Below are positions 1 through 10,785 of a stretch of DNA of 64,000 nt, one piece after another. The notes beneath the pieces were generated by a model. The model worked only from the letters and a program-made list of their open reading frames with translations, had not been told where the DNA came from and ran no database searches. The translations under genes and the position numbers were made by a program. Location: the NCBI GenBank assembly GCA_951394045.1, contig OX595989.1, forward strand, positions 1,178,001-1,242,000, in the 5' to 3' direction. How positions within the stretch are numbered: the first letter of the stretch is position 1; every line of letters starts with the position of its first letter. Source of the stretch: Nitzschia sp. DOCU1 (lineage: Eukaryota > Bacillariophyta > Bacillariophyceae > Bacillariales > Bacillariaceae).

Positions 1-390
1 TGCTGTGTATGGGGCCGTTGCTGCCAATCGAGGGAGAATATGGACGATGGTCAAGAAGGTGATAGGAATGGGTGACACCTCGATGGGAAAATACCGCGAT
101 CGTACGTTGGGCTTGGTAGAGCCAATTGATCCTAGCTTTGAAACGCAGAGTTCATAACCATGCGCCTTGGCCGCGGAATGACCTCCGATGCCTGTCCCAC
201 AATATGAAGTGTGCCACCTATGAGTCGAGAGACTCCTAGTAGTAAATGCATTCTACGCTAATGGAGGCCGCAACATAAGGGAGGGAAAGGAGTGAAATCG
301 CGTCTAAGATGAATGGTTTGAAGCTCTGTTTGTAACTTTGTAATTAAAATTCAAATTATAACTACTTCAAATTCTTCAAAATAACCCCAC
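1..390. other. intergenic, left edge
   Basis: No credible coding region is visible. It lies 3' of the Zn2Cys6 gene, and an AT-rich run at 335-375 may belong to that gene's 3' UTR. Confidence 0.4.
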
Positions 391-2845
391 CTACGTTGAA
401 ATGAGTTGCGACAACATGCCAAGAAGAGCATCGTCGTCCAAATTGAAGTCGTTGCTAAGGTCATCGAGCTCTTTGTCCATGTCATCAGATGCCTCAACTT
501 CCGCCTCCCTGGCTGCTTCGACACGTCGCTTTCTCGCCGCACTTTGGGCACGTTCAGCTGCCACACAAGGCGAGCAAGCCATCAGTACGAATCCTTGGCA
601 ACCACGGCAAGCACACAGCAAAGTCTCCCCAAGATCGATGAACGGTTTTCCTTCTGTGGGAAGCCCCAAGGATGGTCGAGGGATTCCGTGACATCGAAGT
701 TTGACGGGGAGCTTTCTTCTGTGGATGACGAGGAGTTTTCGAACAGCAATGAACGTATCCAAAACTTCTTCAAACATGGCGGCTTCCATGTCACCTTGTT
801 GACGGACACCATCTGGCCCCTTCATGGCATACATACCGTTCAACAAGTGGCAGAGCATGACAGCAGCGTTCGACACCATGTGATACGTCGGGCCTCCGTG
901 GTGAAGCAAGAATGGATTCTCGATTGTTGTATTACAAACGCTCAGGAGCGACTGGATTTGAGAATCAGTGAATCCCCCAGACTCGTCTTCATCTCCATTG
1001 TCCAAGAAAGCGTCCATCGCAGAGATAACGAGATGAATTCCTTGATTTTTGTTCGATGACGGTGTGGCAGCCTCGTATTGTTGCAATAAAGTGAAGGCCG
1101 ATAGGACCATATTCCGGCTGCACAATTCGTTCTCGTGAGCCAACACTGCGGTAGTGGTCGGCGTGATGATAGTTTCCTGCGGAATTTCTTCCATTTCCGT
1201 ATTGGCTTCTTTCGAAATCGCGGCAAAGCGGCCGTTCGCCTGGTCACAGCAGGTACGAACAGCACAAGCAAGAGCGTCCAACGAACGGGCTGGAAGTGGG
1301 GCCTCGTTATTGAGATAAACAGGGGGGGCTCCTTGGATCCAATTCTTGTTCTTGGGGTCAGATGCAATGTGACTGGGGTTCGTCTTGACGTTGTACTCCA
1401 ACTCCGTCGGCGTAGATCCCACTGTTTGCGTAGGACGCTCCACAGGTGGAATAGAGCTGTCAATGTTAGGGAGCCGCTTTTCGTCCGCGTTATAAATCAT
1501 GTAGGCCCAGGCGTCCAAGAACGAAACCGCAGACAAGAGTGTCGCCGCGTTTGCATCATTCTGCAGGGAAACAATTGTCAGACAAATGCGCATCTCACAT
1601 TTTCGGCGCCTCAAATGTGCGTTGAAAACTTACATCCAGTTTCGAAATATAGGTCAAACAAACCCGACGATACTTGAAATAGCGGACCATGTCCCCACGG
1701 AATGCACGGAAGACACCCAGGAGGAAATACGACCGGGCTACTTCGAACATGTAAGGCGGTTGCACCGGCTCTTGTACAGATTCACGCAAACAGTGGACGA
1801 CAGCATTGCAGAGTTCCATACCGAGTGCCACTTCGTTGTGCACAATCGCACCCAGTGCAACCTCCGCAAAACGGGCAGCGCTCAGAGCCGCCAGGTGCGT
1901 GCCCGGAATCATACGTGGGGTCATTCCAGGAATGTTGAGACGCATGCAATACTCTTCATCCGTGGGGGTCGGAGGGAATCCAAAGATTTCGTCCACGCTT
2001 AACCGGTAATAAGCTCGTAGACGACTTCCGTCCGGATCACTCAGTTCTAACAAATGCGTGTGAGCAGCAATCGTACGCGGCACCCCATTCGAGTCGGTAT
2101 TCGCCTGCTTGTCCAGCTTGATCCTTCGAGCTGGCTGTTCCCCTTCTTGGTTCCGTTCGCTCATATTCTGCTGTGCCTGCAGTTGTTGAATCAAGTTCAG
2201 TTGTTGCTGAATGGCAGCTTGCTGGGAATCCAAGAAGGCACCTCCCGTGGGATCCAAACCTCCTAGACCCGGAATCACGGCACTCGCACCCATGTTCTGC
2301 AACATCATCTGCCTCAGCTGAAGCTCTTCCATGGATTGCACTCCACCCAAACCGCTAGATCCTTGCCACTCGCCTTCCATTCCGGTGCCCATCGGCCGAC
2401 CAAAGGCTTCAGATGCCTTTCGAGTGGTGCCCCCCGCACGCCCGGGCACCGGACCACGCCTCTTGGCAGGAGAGTAAATGCACTCAAAAAGATCTGGATT
2501 GACACCTTCAGGACTAAAACGAAAAGCAATAGTGATCGGAAATGTGAGAAGCATTGGATGTGATTTGACTTTCAGGGTCGATCCACACGCGGATCCCCCC
2601 GAAGAAGGAATCGCGGATCCAACTGCCCAAACTTCTACCAGAAGCCAGCACACGACCCCGACAACGTCACCACCAAATCAACACACATCCTTATCTCACC
2701 TTGTTAACTTGTGTTTCTTCATGTACTTTGTCGCACAGTTGGAACAGGGACGATTTCCGTCACACTTGGTTTTTCTGGCGCGGCACCGATCGCAGCTGGC
2801 ACAAAGGGCGATGCCGTCTTTATCTTCAGATCCATCGTCGCTCAT
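391..2845 (-). CDS. Zn(2)Cys(6) binuclear-cluster transcription factor
   Basis: Three exons on the minus strand: 2845-2700, 2513-1634 and 1560-391, with GT-AG introns at 2699-2514 and 1633-1561. The product is 731 aa. Exon 1 encodes the start of a fungal-type zinc cluster, CDRCRARKTKCDGNRPCSNC, with the classical C-X2-C-X6-C-X5-C-X2-C spacing. Exon 2 supplies the last cysteine and the basic linker (CIYSPAKRRGPVPG). Joining the exons gives about 22 residues before the sixth Cys, against the usual 6-9. The middle has a Q/M/L-rich stretch (about residues 120-180). The rest is helical, with no named domain I can assign, and ends in an acidic tail. The role is inferred to be nuclear, sequence-specific regulation; the targets are unknown. 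The start is the first ATG after an in-frame stop upstream. Confidence 0.8.
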
Positions 2846-3557
2846 GATAACAATACCTGCTTGGCTGCTGTTACAACTGGTGACTCAAAGTCTTCCTTGT
2901 CTTCAATATCTTGACTATCGGAGGGGATTTGCGGCCGAATTAACCGTGAAGCTATTAATTCCACCGAACCAGATCTGGGTTGTTGCATGGTATGCTATTG
3001 TTCCGCACCGCCGCTGGCGCTGCACAACCCATGAACATCGCCGCAGACAGTTTTTCCGCCACGATTGTTTCGTAGACCTCAGTACACACTCTACGCAAAA
3101 AATGGAGAGCATCAGAAAGAGAAGACATTCTCCTCAAAGGGCGCGAGGCCTGACCGGCCTTTTTATACCCCAAAATTCAACAATGACCCCATTTGAAAAC
3201 CGGTCGAAGAAGTCACATTGCGGGGTGTGATTGACTGGCAATTGTTGAAGAAGCCGAAGGGAGCACAACGTTGTTTAGTAGAGCTTTGGATGTAAATCAG
3301 CCTCTGCTGTATGGATGATAATGTAGATTGGTCTCCAGTTGTAAAACGAAACGACGCTAAAGTAGGACTCTCCTAGTAGGTAACAGTGGCCTATCCACTG
3401 CTGCTGTCCCAATATCTGCAGTATGCGCTACTAGCCAGGTAGAAATTTTGCTTAAATTGATGGGGCAAGAAGAAGTGTTAAGCTAGTAGTATCAAAGCCC
3501 AAGCATCAATCATGTTCATCTTGCACAAACTCTTCTGGCAAGAAAAGCAATGTCCTG
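2846..3557. other. intergenic between two minus-strand genes
   Basis: This holds the promoter and 5' region of the Zn2Cys6 gene. A 57-codon minus-strand ORF (ATG near 3128) could be an upstream ORF or a missed exon, but nothing in it is recognisable. CTAGTAG-type motifs occur near 3373, 3427 and 3483. Confidence 0.3.
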
Positions 3558-4778
3558 TCACCGTTTGACTTCTCCGCTAAACTGAAACATGACATCGCCT
3601 TTCCGCTGATGCTGGTGCCCATCCAAGGCCCGCAACTCCGCCAGAGAACTTGGGTCAGCACCCCCGCCGCTCCTACGATTCTGCAGCCATAATGGGATGC
3701 TGTTATAAAGCGCGGGGGAAATAGATGTGCAGGCCCGCAGGTTCAAGCGCTCTAACTTGGTGGCTGAATGGACGAGTGCCTCGCAGGCCTCATCCTTCAA
3801 ATCGTCGCTAAAGGAAACGTCCACCAGTCGCAGTGTCGTCTTGGTGGCTTCCGAATCTGCAAGGGCCCGTATCATAATATCCGTGGCGACATATCGTAGT
3901 GAGAGACTCTCTAGACGACGTACCATGCGTAATGCATCTGCCAGAATGACTGGACTGATACGTTTCACAGAGCTCAAATCGAGATCCTGAATGTGACCCA
4001 TGACATTGGCCGTAGCCGCGCCAAAGAGTCGCACCTTATCCAATGCCTCCAACGAACGACATCCGCGCAAATTCAATGCTTCTAGCTTGATCTCTTGATC
4101 CAATGGAAAGGTGATTGTTGTCAAATTAGAACAGCTGCTGGAATCCAACGCTTCCAGACTGGATGGCAAGTGCAAACTTTGCAAGTTGGAGCAGCCTCTA
4201 AGGGATATTCGCTTGAGGTGTTTTACGCTGCTCAAGTCGGCGATCACTAAAACTCGCTTGAGAAGAGGTTTTGTTCTTTTTTGACTCAGCACAAAGGGGG
4301 CACCAGGACGGGGCTGAATTTTGGCTAATCTTGTCACGAGGCACGAAGAAAGAGACAAATCGGCTGTATCCCATACTAGCTGACTTCCGCTTTCTTCCAT
4401 TCGGAAGGCGACCGTGCCTCCCTTGGCATAGAAACCAAACGGCTTGTCGTTGAAGAGCTGTGCCCTCGTCGATAGAACCAGCGGTTCGGGTAGCTGCCCT
4501 TTGGTTCTCCACTGAAAGGGTCTTCGCCTATTCCTCGTTTCGTCGTTGACTTCGTCTTCGTCGTTGAGTTGATATCGGTAGCCCTTGATCCAAACGCCGT
4601 TAATTGTATTGCCACCGGTAGAGTTAGTGGACGGAAACGAACAAGTGAAGGCTGCGCATCCCACCAGGCGCGTTCTCCAGCTCTTCGCGACTCGACGGCA
4701 TGAAAGAGATTCCCATGGGTTCAAGAACGAGAAAATCAAGGCAACATTCTCATCCGGGAGGTCGTGAAATTGCACCAT
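3558..4778 (-). CDS. F-box / leucine-rich-repeat protein
   Basis: Single exon, 406 aa. Residues 4-45 form an F-box-like motif (LPDENVALIFSFLNPWESL, then a conserved Arg/Trp segment). From about residue 190 there are irregular cysteine-type LRRs of the AMN1/FBXL kind (for example LKRISLRGCSNLQSLHLP and LERLNLRACTSISPALYN). The family role is substrate recognition in SCF ubiquitin ligases: the F-box binds Skp1 and the LRRs bind the target. The substrate cannot be read from the sequence. No signal peptide or membrane segment is visible, so a cytosolic or nuclear location is likely. Confidence 0.75.
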   Translation of the reverse strand: MVQFHDLPDENVALIFSFLNPWESLSCRRVAKSWRTRLVGCAAFTCSFPSTNSTGGNTINGVWIKGYRYQLNDEDEVNDETRNRRRPFQWRTKGQLPEPLVLSTRAQLFNDKPFGFYAKGGTVAFRMEESGSQLVWDTADLSLSSCLVTRLAKIQPRPGAPFVLSQKRTKPLLKRVLVIADLSSVKHLKRISLRGCSNLQSLHLPSSLEALDSSSCSNLTTITFPLDQEIKLEALNLRGCRSLEALDKVRLFGAATANVMGHIQDLDLSSVKRISPVILADALRMVRRLESLSLRYVATDIMIRALADSEATKTTLRLVDVSFSDDLKDEACEALVHSATKLERLNLRACTSISPALYNSIPLWLQNRRSGGGADPSSLAELRALDGHQHQRKGDVMFQFSGEVKR

Positions 4779-4823
4779 TGTTTCTAGTAGGCCACAGAAA
4801 ACGTCGTATGAGAATTCACTCTT

Positions 4824-5135
4824 TTACAATCTCAAATTGCCACTGGCGGCTTTTTCGTGCGACAGTATAGAAGCTATGCTGTCGATAGCAAGTCGAAGTT
4901 TCGCCCGGTTCTGTTGCACCTCTATCGTAGTGGTCTCATCGATCTTCCGTCGCGAGAAACCGAACAAACATGATGCGTGCTTTTGCACTTTTGGCGGCAA
5001 AGAACATAGAGTGAAAAGGGTTTCAGTCGACTGAGTCCGATCGTCACGCAATTTCTCCATCATTCCGTCTGTTCGTCGGTACGCCCTCGAATTAAGATCA
5101 TACAAGTCGACTTTCGCGCGGTGACCTGCGCGCAT
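4824..5135 (-). CDS. hypothetical small protein
   Basis: A 103-aa ORF starting at MRAGHRAK, divergent from the b5-like gene. The middle is charged and the last 40 residues could form an amphipathic helix (VQQNRAKLRLAIDSIASILS). The frame stays open upstream to 5426, but that part is antisense to the b5-like exon and is probably not coding. I recognise no family, and it may be spurious. Confidence 0.3.
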   Translation of the reverse strand: MRAGHRAKVDLYDLNSRAYRRTDGMMEKLRDDRTQSTETLFTLCSLPPKVQKHASCLFGFSRRKIDETTTIEVQQNRAKLRLAIDSIASILSHEKAASGNLRL

Positions 5136-5324
5136 GTAGGATTCCAGCGAAGGCGGCGAACAGCTCCCGAAGATCCGAAGCCCGGGAAGAAGCAGATGCC
5201 GCCATCGGTTGGGGAGACATTTGTCGATCCCTTCTTCGTCGCTGGCATCAACAAACATTACATTTACGACCACATCCCTGTTGTTGTTGTGCTTGTTTGT
5301 TGTTTGTTGCATACCACAATCATC

Positions 5325-5861
5325 ATGTTTCCTAACCCAGCAGATCTCGCTAAAGATGTCCAGAAAGACAACACTGAGGTGGCCCAACTCGGAACGATCG
5401 GTCTCGAAGAGCTGAACAAATATCATTGCAACAATGAAGAACGAAGACTGTTGAGTCTTTTTGGAATCATCTTTGACGTGACGTCGTCAGATAAGGGATA
5501 TGGCAAGAATGGAGCATGTGAGTTTTGTTGTCTTTATGAGTGAGGCAACAAGTTTTTGATCGTTTGATGTACTCATTTTCATATCTTGTGTCTTTTTTGT
5601 CGCTGCCACGTTCTAGACAAGGAGTATGCCGGCCATGATATCACTCTCGCGATTGGATTGATGAAAACGGACGAGCAATGGCTAGACAAATTTGTCAAGA
5701 TGGATCAAAAGTGGATTGATGACGCCAAGGGATGGGTTGAATACATGGACGCCAAGTACCCTAGATGCGGAAAGCTCGACAAGTGGGACGAGGACCAGGA
5801 GACATGGCCCGAACTCACTCCGGAAGAAAGGGAAGCGCTCAACAAGTGCGTTATCATGTAA
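5325..5861 (+). CDS. cytochrome b5-like heme/steroid-binding (MAPR-type) protein
   Basis: Two exons, 5325-5517 and 5617-5861, with a GT-AG intron. The product is 145 aa. The splice restores GAYKEYAGHDITLAIGL, which matches the Gx-YxxFAGxDAS core of the MAPR/cytochrome-b5-like fold. The preceding LFGIIFDVTSSDKGYG matches the domain's V(F/Y)DV segment. Family members bind heme or sterols and support P450 reactions at the ER. The reading frame is open further upstream, from ATGs at 5195 or 5121, and would add a hydrophobic run (PVVVVLVCCLL) able to act as the N-terminal membrane anchor typical of MAPR proteins. The true start is therefore uncertain. Confidence 0.7.
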
Positions 5862-6666
5862 TTCAGGGGAATATGACATGGTGTATTGTGTAGCTGGGCA
5901 TAGCTGATCGTCTTGGTTGGGACTGAGGGTTGCGAATATGCGCTGTCTTGGCGTTTCTCTTGCGCGCTCCACTATTCCCACTATGTTAAAAGTGGTTTGC
6001 AGACACACTTCATTAGAATAAACTTTATCGTTAAATGAATTCAAACTAGGTTGTAGATAAACCTGAGTCCTTTTAGGCTTAGAGAGCACGTTCAAGTTGA
6101 TGCATTGCGAGATCCTAGAAGCAACGGATGCAGACGATGCCTATACTAGAAGTCATTAGAAGCTGTAGAATCTTACAAGGTCAATGGCGACACAACAAAA
6201 GTGATCAGCACTACTCTTCGTTCTAATAAATGAGAATAGGAGAAAACGGTAGACGAAAAGTTCCACTAGGGAAGCGTTTTGGAGGGACAACGATAAGCCA
6301 CCTTTAGTTGCCGTTGGGTTGGTTGAACATGAGGTCGTACTGGTCGGTTACCCGACGACGCAAGAACCTGCGAGATTTCTGAGATTGTCGGACGACAAAC
6401 AGACCTGCCAAACGTGCGTTTATTTACGGGCGGCAACCATTCACCACCGGTTCCCTGCACGAATAAGAGTGAAGCAAAGCGAGAGGTGGCATCGAGAAAG
6501 ACACTCCACATGCATCTCGTCAAAGCATTCAAAATCGACCTCCATTCTTTCTCGCCTTCACAAATTCACATTCCGTCAATTAGCATTGCAAGGTTTCGAA
6601 TGCTGAACCAAAGCGTGTACCGAATATTTGATCAAGAAATAATACAACTAACAATTTCGACTTAAA
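5862..6666. other. intergenic
   Basis: 3' region of the b5-like gene and 5' region of the MATE gene. Only short overlapping ORFs without protein-like character are seen. Confidence 0.4.
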
Positions 6667-8289
6667 ATGGGCGCCACCAGGAGGCCTTCTATCGGCGAGT
6701 CCACTGCCGATGTTGCCTTTATCGCCAATCATCAGCCCCCAGATACTACAGATTTCTGGAATGAAGCTCGACTGTTCTTGGAGCTCGCGATTCCTACTTG
6801 TCTGCTGAGTTTCGGGTTCACTTTGAGTCCACTGCTTACCGCAAGCTATGTCGGATTGAAGTTTGGTCCGATCTTTCTGTCCGCATTTACACTTGGGAAT
6901 CTAACAGGCAACCTATGCACATTCAGTCTACTTGCTGGTCTATTCAGTGCGGCAGACACTCTGGGCCCACAAGCCTTTGGCATTGGTGACTACAAAGAAG
7001 TGGGTCTCATCGCCATGCGAGGGGTCGTTGGCAGCTTTGTGTTGATTCTACCCATCAACATTCTGCTTATCATGTACATGGAAGATACATTGATTGCGCT
7101 CGGTCAAGACCCAGTTGCGGCCCACCATGCCTCTGAATGGTATCGCATCTTTGTTTGGGCGTTACCTTTCTTTGTCTGCTATGACGCAACGTGGAAGTTT
7201 CTCTCGGCACAGCATGTTATGCGGCCACTAATATACGTTTCGCTTTTCTCTTGCATCGTTGTGTTACCTATTGCCCTGGAAATCTGCACGGATCAATATG
7301 GCTTTCTCGGGTCGGCAATGGCATATGTATGTTTTCAAGCGTGTCAGTGCATTTTGTTGATTCTGTACTTGGTGGTGTTTCAACCACATACCGAGGGAAC
7401 GTGGCCAGGCCTGGGGTGCTGGCGGGATGCTTTAAAGCGCAAACCAATGATGGAATACCTCAGCCTAGGTGCAGGAGGTATCTTATCACAAAGTGAATGG
7501 ATCTACTGGGAGGCCCTTGGCCTTTTGGTAGGAAACCTTGGCGTCATTCCGCTGTCTGCCCACACCATTCCCAACCAAGTCATTATGATCATGTGTCAAT
7601 TTCCCTTCTCTTTTGGGACGGCGCTGGCAATTCGGATGGGTCATGTCTTGTCGAAGAGTGTCGAACACGCCAAGCAACTTGCTGCTGGGGCGACACTTGT
7701 ATCGACTTTGTTCTATGCAATCGTTTCTTTTGGAGTTTATTTCTCGTCGGGATGGATATTTGCAGCCTTTACCTCGGATGAGGAAGTGATTGCTCTAGGT
7801 CTGTCCGTCTGGTGGAAGGTGAGTCGATTGGAAGCCTACGCTTAACGAGTCTGGATCCATGTTTTGAAGCTCACACATTATTTTTGGCTCTCCAAGGTTG
7901 TTCTCTTCAACTTTAACATTGCCATATTTGGCCTCCTTTGGGGCACCGCGACTGGTCTTGGAATGCAGTGGACGTTGGGTGCGATCAACTTATTCTTTCT
8001 TTGGGGTCTTGGCGTCCCCATTAGTTACTATTGCGCGTTGGTCCGCGGTGGTGGGCTGGCTTCGGTATGGACTTGGATCAACGCTCCCTACACGGGCATG
8101 AATATCAGTTTGGTTGTGATCTTCTTGTTCTCTGACTGGAAGAAGGTCCAAACCAAGATTCGAGAGCGAGAAGAGGTGGAAGCTAGCATTGAAGTAGAGG
8201 CACAGCGAAAACTTGCCACAGCGGAGACCGAAGCGGAGACGCTGCTGAATGATTTCAGAAAGATAGAAAAGTACGGAGGCACTCGGTAG
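6667..8289 (+). CDS. MATE-family multidrug/toxin extrusion transporter
   Basis: Two exons, 6667-7818 and 7897-8289, giving 514 aa. About 12 hydrophobic segments span residues 30-470. The region around residues 33-110 (LELAIPTCLLSFGF, then DTLGPQAFGIGDY) matches the MATE signature in which (A)DTLxxQAxGAxxxxxxG follows TM2. The splice joins LSVWWK to VVLFNFNIAIFG inside a membrane segment. The C-terminal 50 residues are charged and helical and face the cytosol by prediction. Family role: H+ or Na+ antiport of organic cations or xenobiotics across the plasma or vacuolar membrane. The substrate is unknown. Confidence 0.88.
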
Positions 8290-8762
8290 TGTGTCATTTT
8301 TGCCAGTTTGCCTTGCTCGGCATAACATCCCGGTAGCAATTTCTTTGCTACAACAACATGACGGGGAATATCTCGTTCAAACCCAAAGACGACTCCTATT
8401 ATGACGACACTCCTTTCATTCCTCCTTGTCCCTCGTCGTAGCTACGCTAATTCTCAAAGCAACTATTCATTATGATACTTTAGATCATTTAGCTATTGAC
8501 ATCAATTTCATACTATCGTAGATCTTTGGGAATTGCATGCTTAGATGAGATGATGCCGAACGTTCCACGGAACCCATACCAACGTGACGTCACAAAGTAC
8601 GCGGGTGGCGCGCAATTTCGAGGGTCGTTTTGCGAACCGGTTCGGGTCGGCAAAAGAAGCCGCCGAATCTTTCTTGTCGTGAAGGATACCAGTGACCACC
8701 CATCGCGTCAACTTGTCGCATATTAATGTCCCTCATTAGTAATATATTCCAATCCAAACAAC
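8290..8762. other. intergenic / promoter of the aminotransferase gene
   Basis: No coding region seen. It contains the TGACGTCA palindrome listed separately. Confidence 0.4.
8585..8592. promoter_or_regulatory. CRE-like palindrome TGACGTCA
   Basis: A perfect 8-bp palindrome 170 bp upstream of the aminotransferase ATG. It contains both TGACGT and ACGTCA, the cores of the CO2/cAMP-responsive elements described in diatom carbonic anhydrase promoters and bound by bZIP factors. Function here is inferred. Confidence 0.4.
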
Positions 8763-10613
8763 ATGTTTCGTGTACAAGTCTTTCGACCACTTGCAAAGGT
8801 CCAGCAGAATCTGGTGCTACGGCACTTCTCCACGAATCCAGATCCTCATCTAGCCAAATGGCAGTTAGGATGTTGGAAAACGTATCTTTCGTCGGGGCGC
8901 GGATCCGATACACTGTTCCGAGCCATTGACAGCGATCACACCTTTCACCTGTCGCCCCATGAGGTCCGCGTCTTTTTGGACTCTGTGGGTCACAAGGGGG
9001 TGAATCCCCGGGCTTTCAAGATCCTGGACGAGCTAGCCCATGATCACGGAATCACCCTCGCTGAATTCAAGTCGTGGCTGGTCATTGCCACCAAATTCGG
9101 AGCCGAGAGGAATTCTTCCTTGTCAACGCATTATGAACGACACCCAGACATTGGCGACAGAAAACCCCGGACTGACGCTGACGACTATCATTCTTGGAAC
9201 GAAGTTTCCATGAACCAAGCGGTCCGTAGGATGTCATACGCCGTTCGTGGCATGGTGGTGATGCGTGCCGACGAACTCAAGGCAGAAGGGAAAGAAATTT
9301 TGTTTACTAACATTGGTAACCCTCAGGCTGTTGGTCAAAATCCAATCACTTATTATCGCCAGGTGTTGGCTTTGTGTGATCTGCCAGCCGAGGTTGGTGT
9401 GAATCATCCAGACGTGACAAAATTGTTCCCCGCCGACGTCGTTCAGCGTGCCAAGGCAATGCGTGAGGCCATCGGGCCTGCCGGCACGGGTGCCTACTCT
9501 GGCTCACAAGGTATCTTGCAATTCCGTAAAGATGTTGCAGAATTCATCAAGAACCGCGACGGCCATCCGGCATATCCCGGAGACATTTTCCTCACCAATG
9601 GAGCGTCCACCGCTATTGAATTGGTACTTACAACCTTGATCGACAATGATACCGAGGCAGTGATGATCCCTATCCCGCAGTATCCTATCTACTCCGCACT
9701 TATTGCCAAGCTCGCTGGCCGACAAATCGGTTATGAGCTCGACGAGTCCAACAACTGGGCGGCAACCGAAGAAGAGCTGCAGATGCGATTGGATGAGGCT
9801 CATTCAGATGGGCTTGACGTGAAGGCCCTTGCCATTATTAACCCTGGAAATCCAACCGGTCAAGTGTTTTCACGACAAGATCTTGAAGTTATCTGCAAGT
9901 TTTGTGCCAGCAACAGCATTGTGCTGTTAGCAGACGAAGTCTATCAACGTAATGTTTACTCGGACGACAAGGAATTCTTGAGCGCGAAGAAGATAGCTCT
10001 AGAAACCCCTGGATGCGAAAATCTCCAGTTGGTGAGCTTCCACTCAACTAGCAAGGGCACCATTGGGGAATGTGGCCGTCGTGGTGGATATATGGAACTT
10101 CATAATATCGATAAATACGTTCAGGCGCAACTCTACAAGCTCGCCTCTGCTGGACTTTGCAGCAACATACCGGGCCAGATTACAGTGAGTTTAATGGTCA
10201 AAGGCCCGCAGCCAGGTGATGAGTCGTATGATCAATTCGCAAAGGAGGAAGGCGAAATCTTCGAAGGCTTGAAACGTAGATCGAAGAAACTTGTGGAAGG
10301 TCTGAATTCGGCTGAGGGTATTGCCTGCAACAGCGCTGATGGAGCCATGTATGCGTTCCCTAGTGTACAGATTCCACCCAAGGCCATTGAACAGGCCGAG
10401 AAGGAAGGGATTGCTCCCGATACCCTCTACGCACTCTCCTTGTTGGAGGAGACCGGAATCTGCGTCGTCCCGGCGAGTGGGTTTGGACAAAAGGAAGGCC
10501 GCTATGGTTTCCGTACCACATTTCTCCCACCCGACGATAAAATGTCGGCTGCCGTTGACAAATTCATCTCTCACCACAAATATTTCACCGAGAAATACTC
10601 AGACAATGCGTAG
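8763..10613 (+). CDS. alanine aminotransferase with N-terminal EF-hand-like region
   Basis: Single exon, 616 aa, a PLP-dependent class I/II aminotransferase. It interconverts alanine + 2-oxoglutarate with pyruvate + glutamate, and family members may also use glyoxylate. The PLP lysine lies in SFHSTSKGTIGECGRRGGYM, diagnostic of the AlaAT/GGAT subfamily. NPGNPTGQVFS and LADEVYQRNVY are the other cofactor motifs. The first about 25 residues are basic and Ser/Arg/Leu-rich (FRPLAKVQQNLVLRHFST), suggesting a mitochondrial presequence. Residues 50-110 resemble an EF-hand pair. The first loop, D56-S-D58-H-T60 to E67, keeps the ligand positions but has Phe where Gly is usual; the second is degenerate. 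Ordinary AlaATs are about 480-500 aa and lack this region. Confidence 0.92.
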   Translation: MFRVQVFRPLAKVQQNLVLRHFSTNPDPHLAKWQLGCWKTYLSSGRGSDTLFRAIDSDHTFHLSPHEVRVFLDSVGHKGVNPRAFKILDELAHDHGITLAEFKSWLVIATKFGAERNSSLSTHYERHPDIGDRKPRTDADDYHSWNEVSMNQAVRRMSYAVRGMVVMRADELKAEGKEILFTNIGNPQAVGQNPITYYRQVLALCDLPAEVGVNHPDVTKLFPADVVQRAKAMREAIGPAGTGAYSGSQGILQFRKDVAEFIKNRDGHPAYPGDIFLTNGASTAIELVLTTLIDNDTEAVMIPIPQYPIYSALIAKLAGRQIGYELDESNNWAATEEELQMRLDEAHSDGLDVKALAIINPGNPTGQVFSRQDLEVICKFCASNSIVLLADEVYQRNVYSDDKEFLSAKKIALETPGCENLQLVSFHSTSKGTIGECGRRGGYMELHNIDKYVQAQLYKLASAGLCSNIPGQITVSLMVKGPQPGDESYDQFAKEEGEIFEGLKRRSKKLVEGLNSAEGIACNSADGAMYAFPSVQIPPKAIEQAEKEGIAPDTLYALSLLEETGICVVPASGFGQKEGRYGFRTTFLPPDDKMSAAVDKFISHHKYFTEKYSDNA

Positions 10614-10785
10614 GTTCGATCTGCCTTCTTGTACTACAACAAGTATAGAAAACAAAACAGGAAAATGGAAATCATGAATGTATTCTAATTGAAACAAGGT
10701 TTTGCTCCCATTGTGGTGTGTACGAGTAAGGACGGACTGGATCGTATTTCTCATTTGTGAATTCGTTCGTCCTGAATGGATGCTT

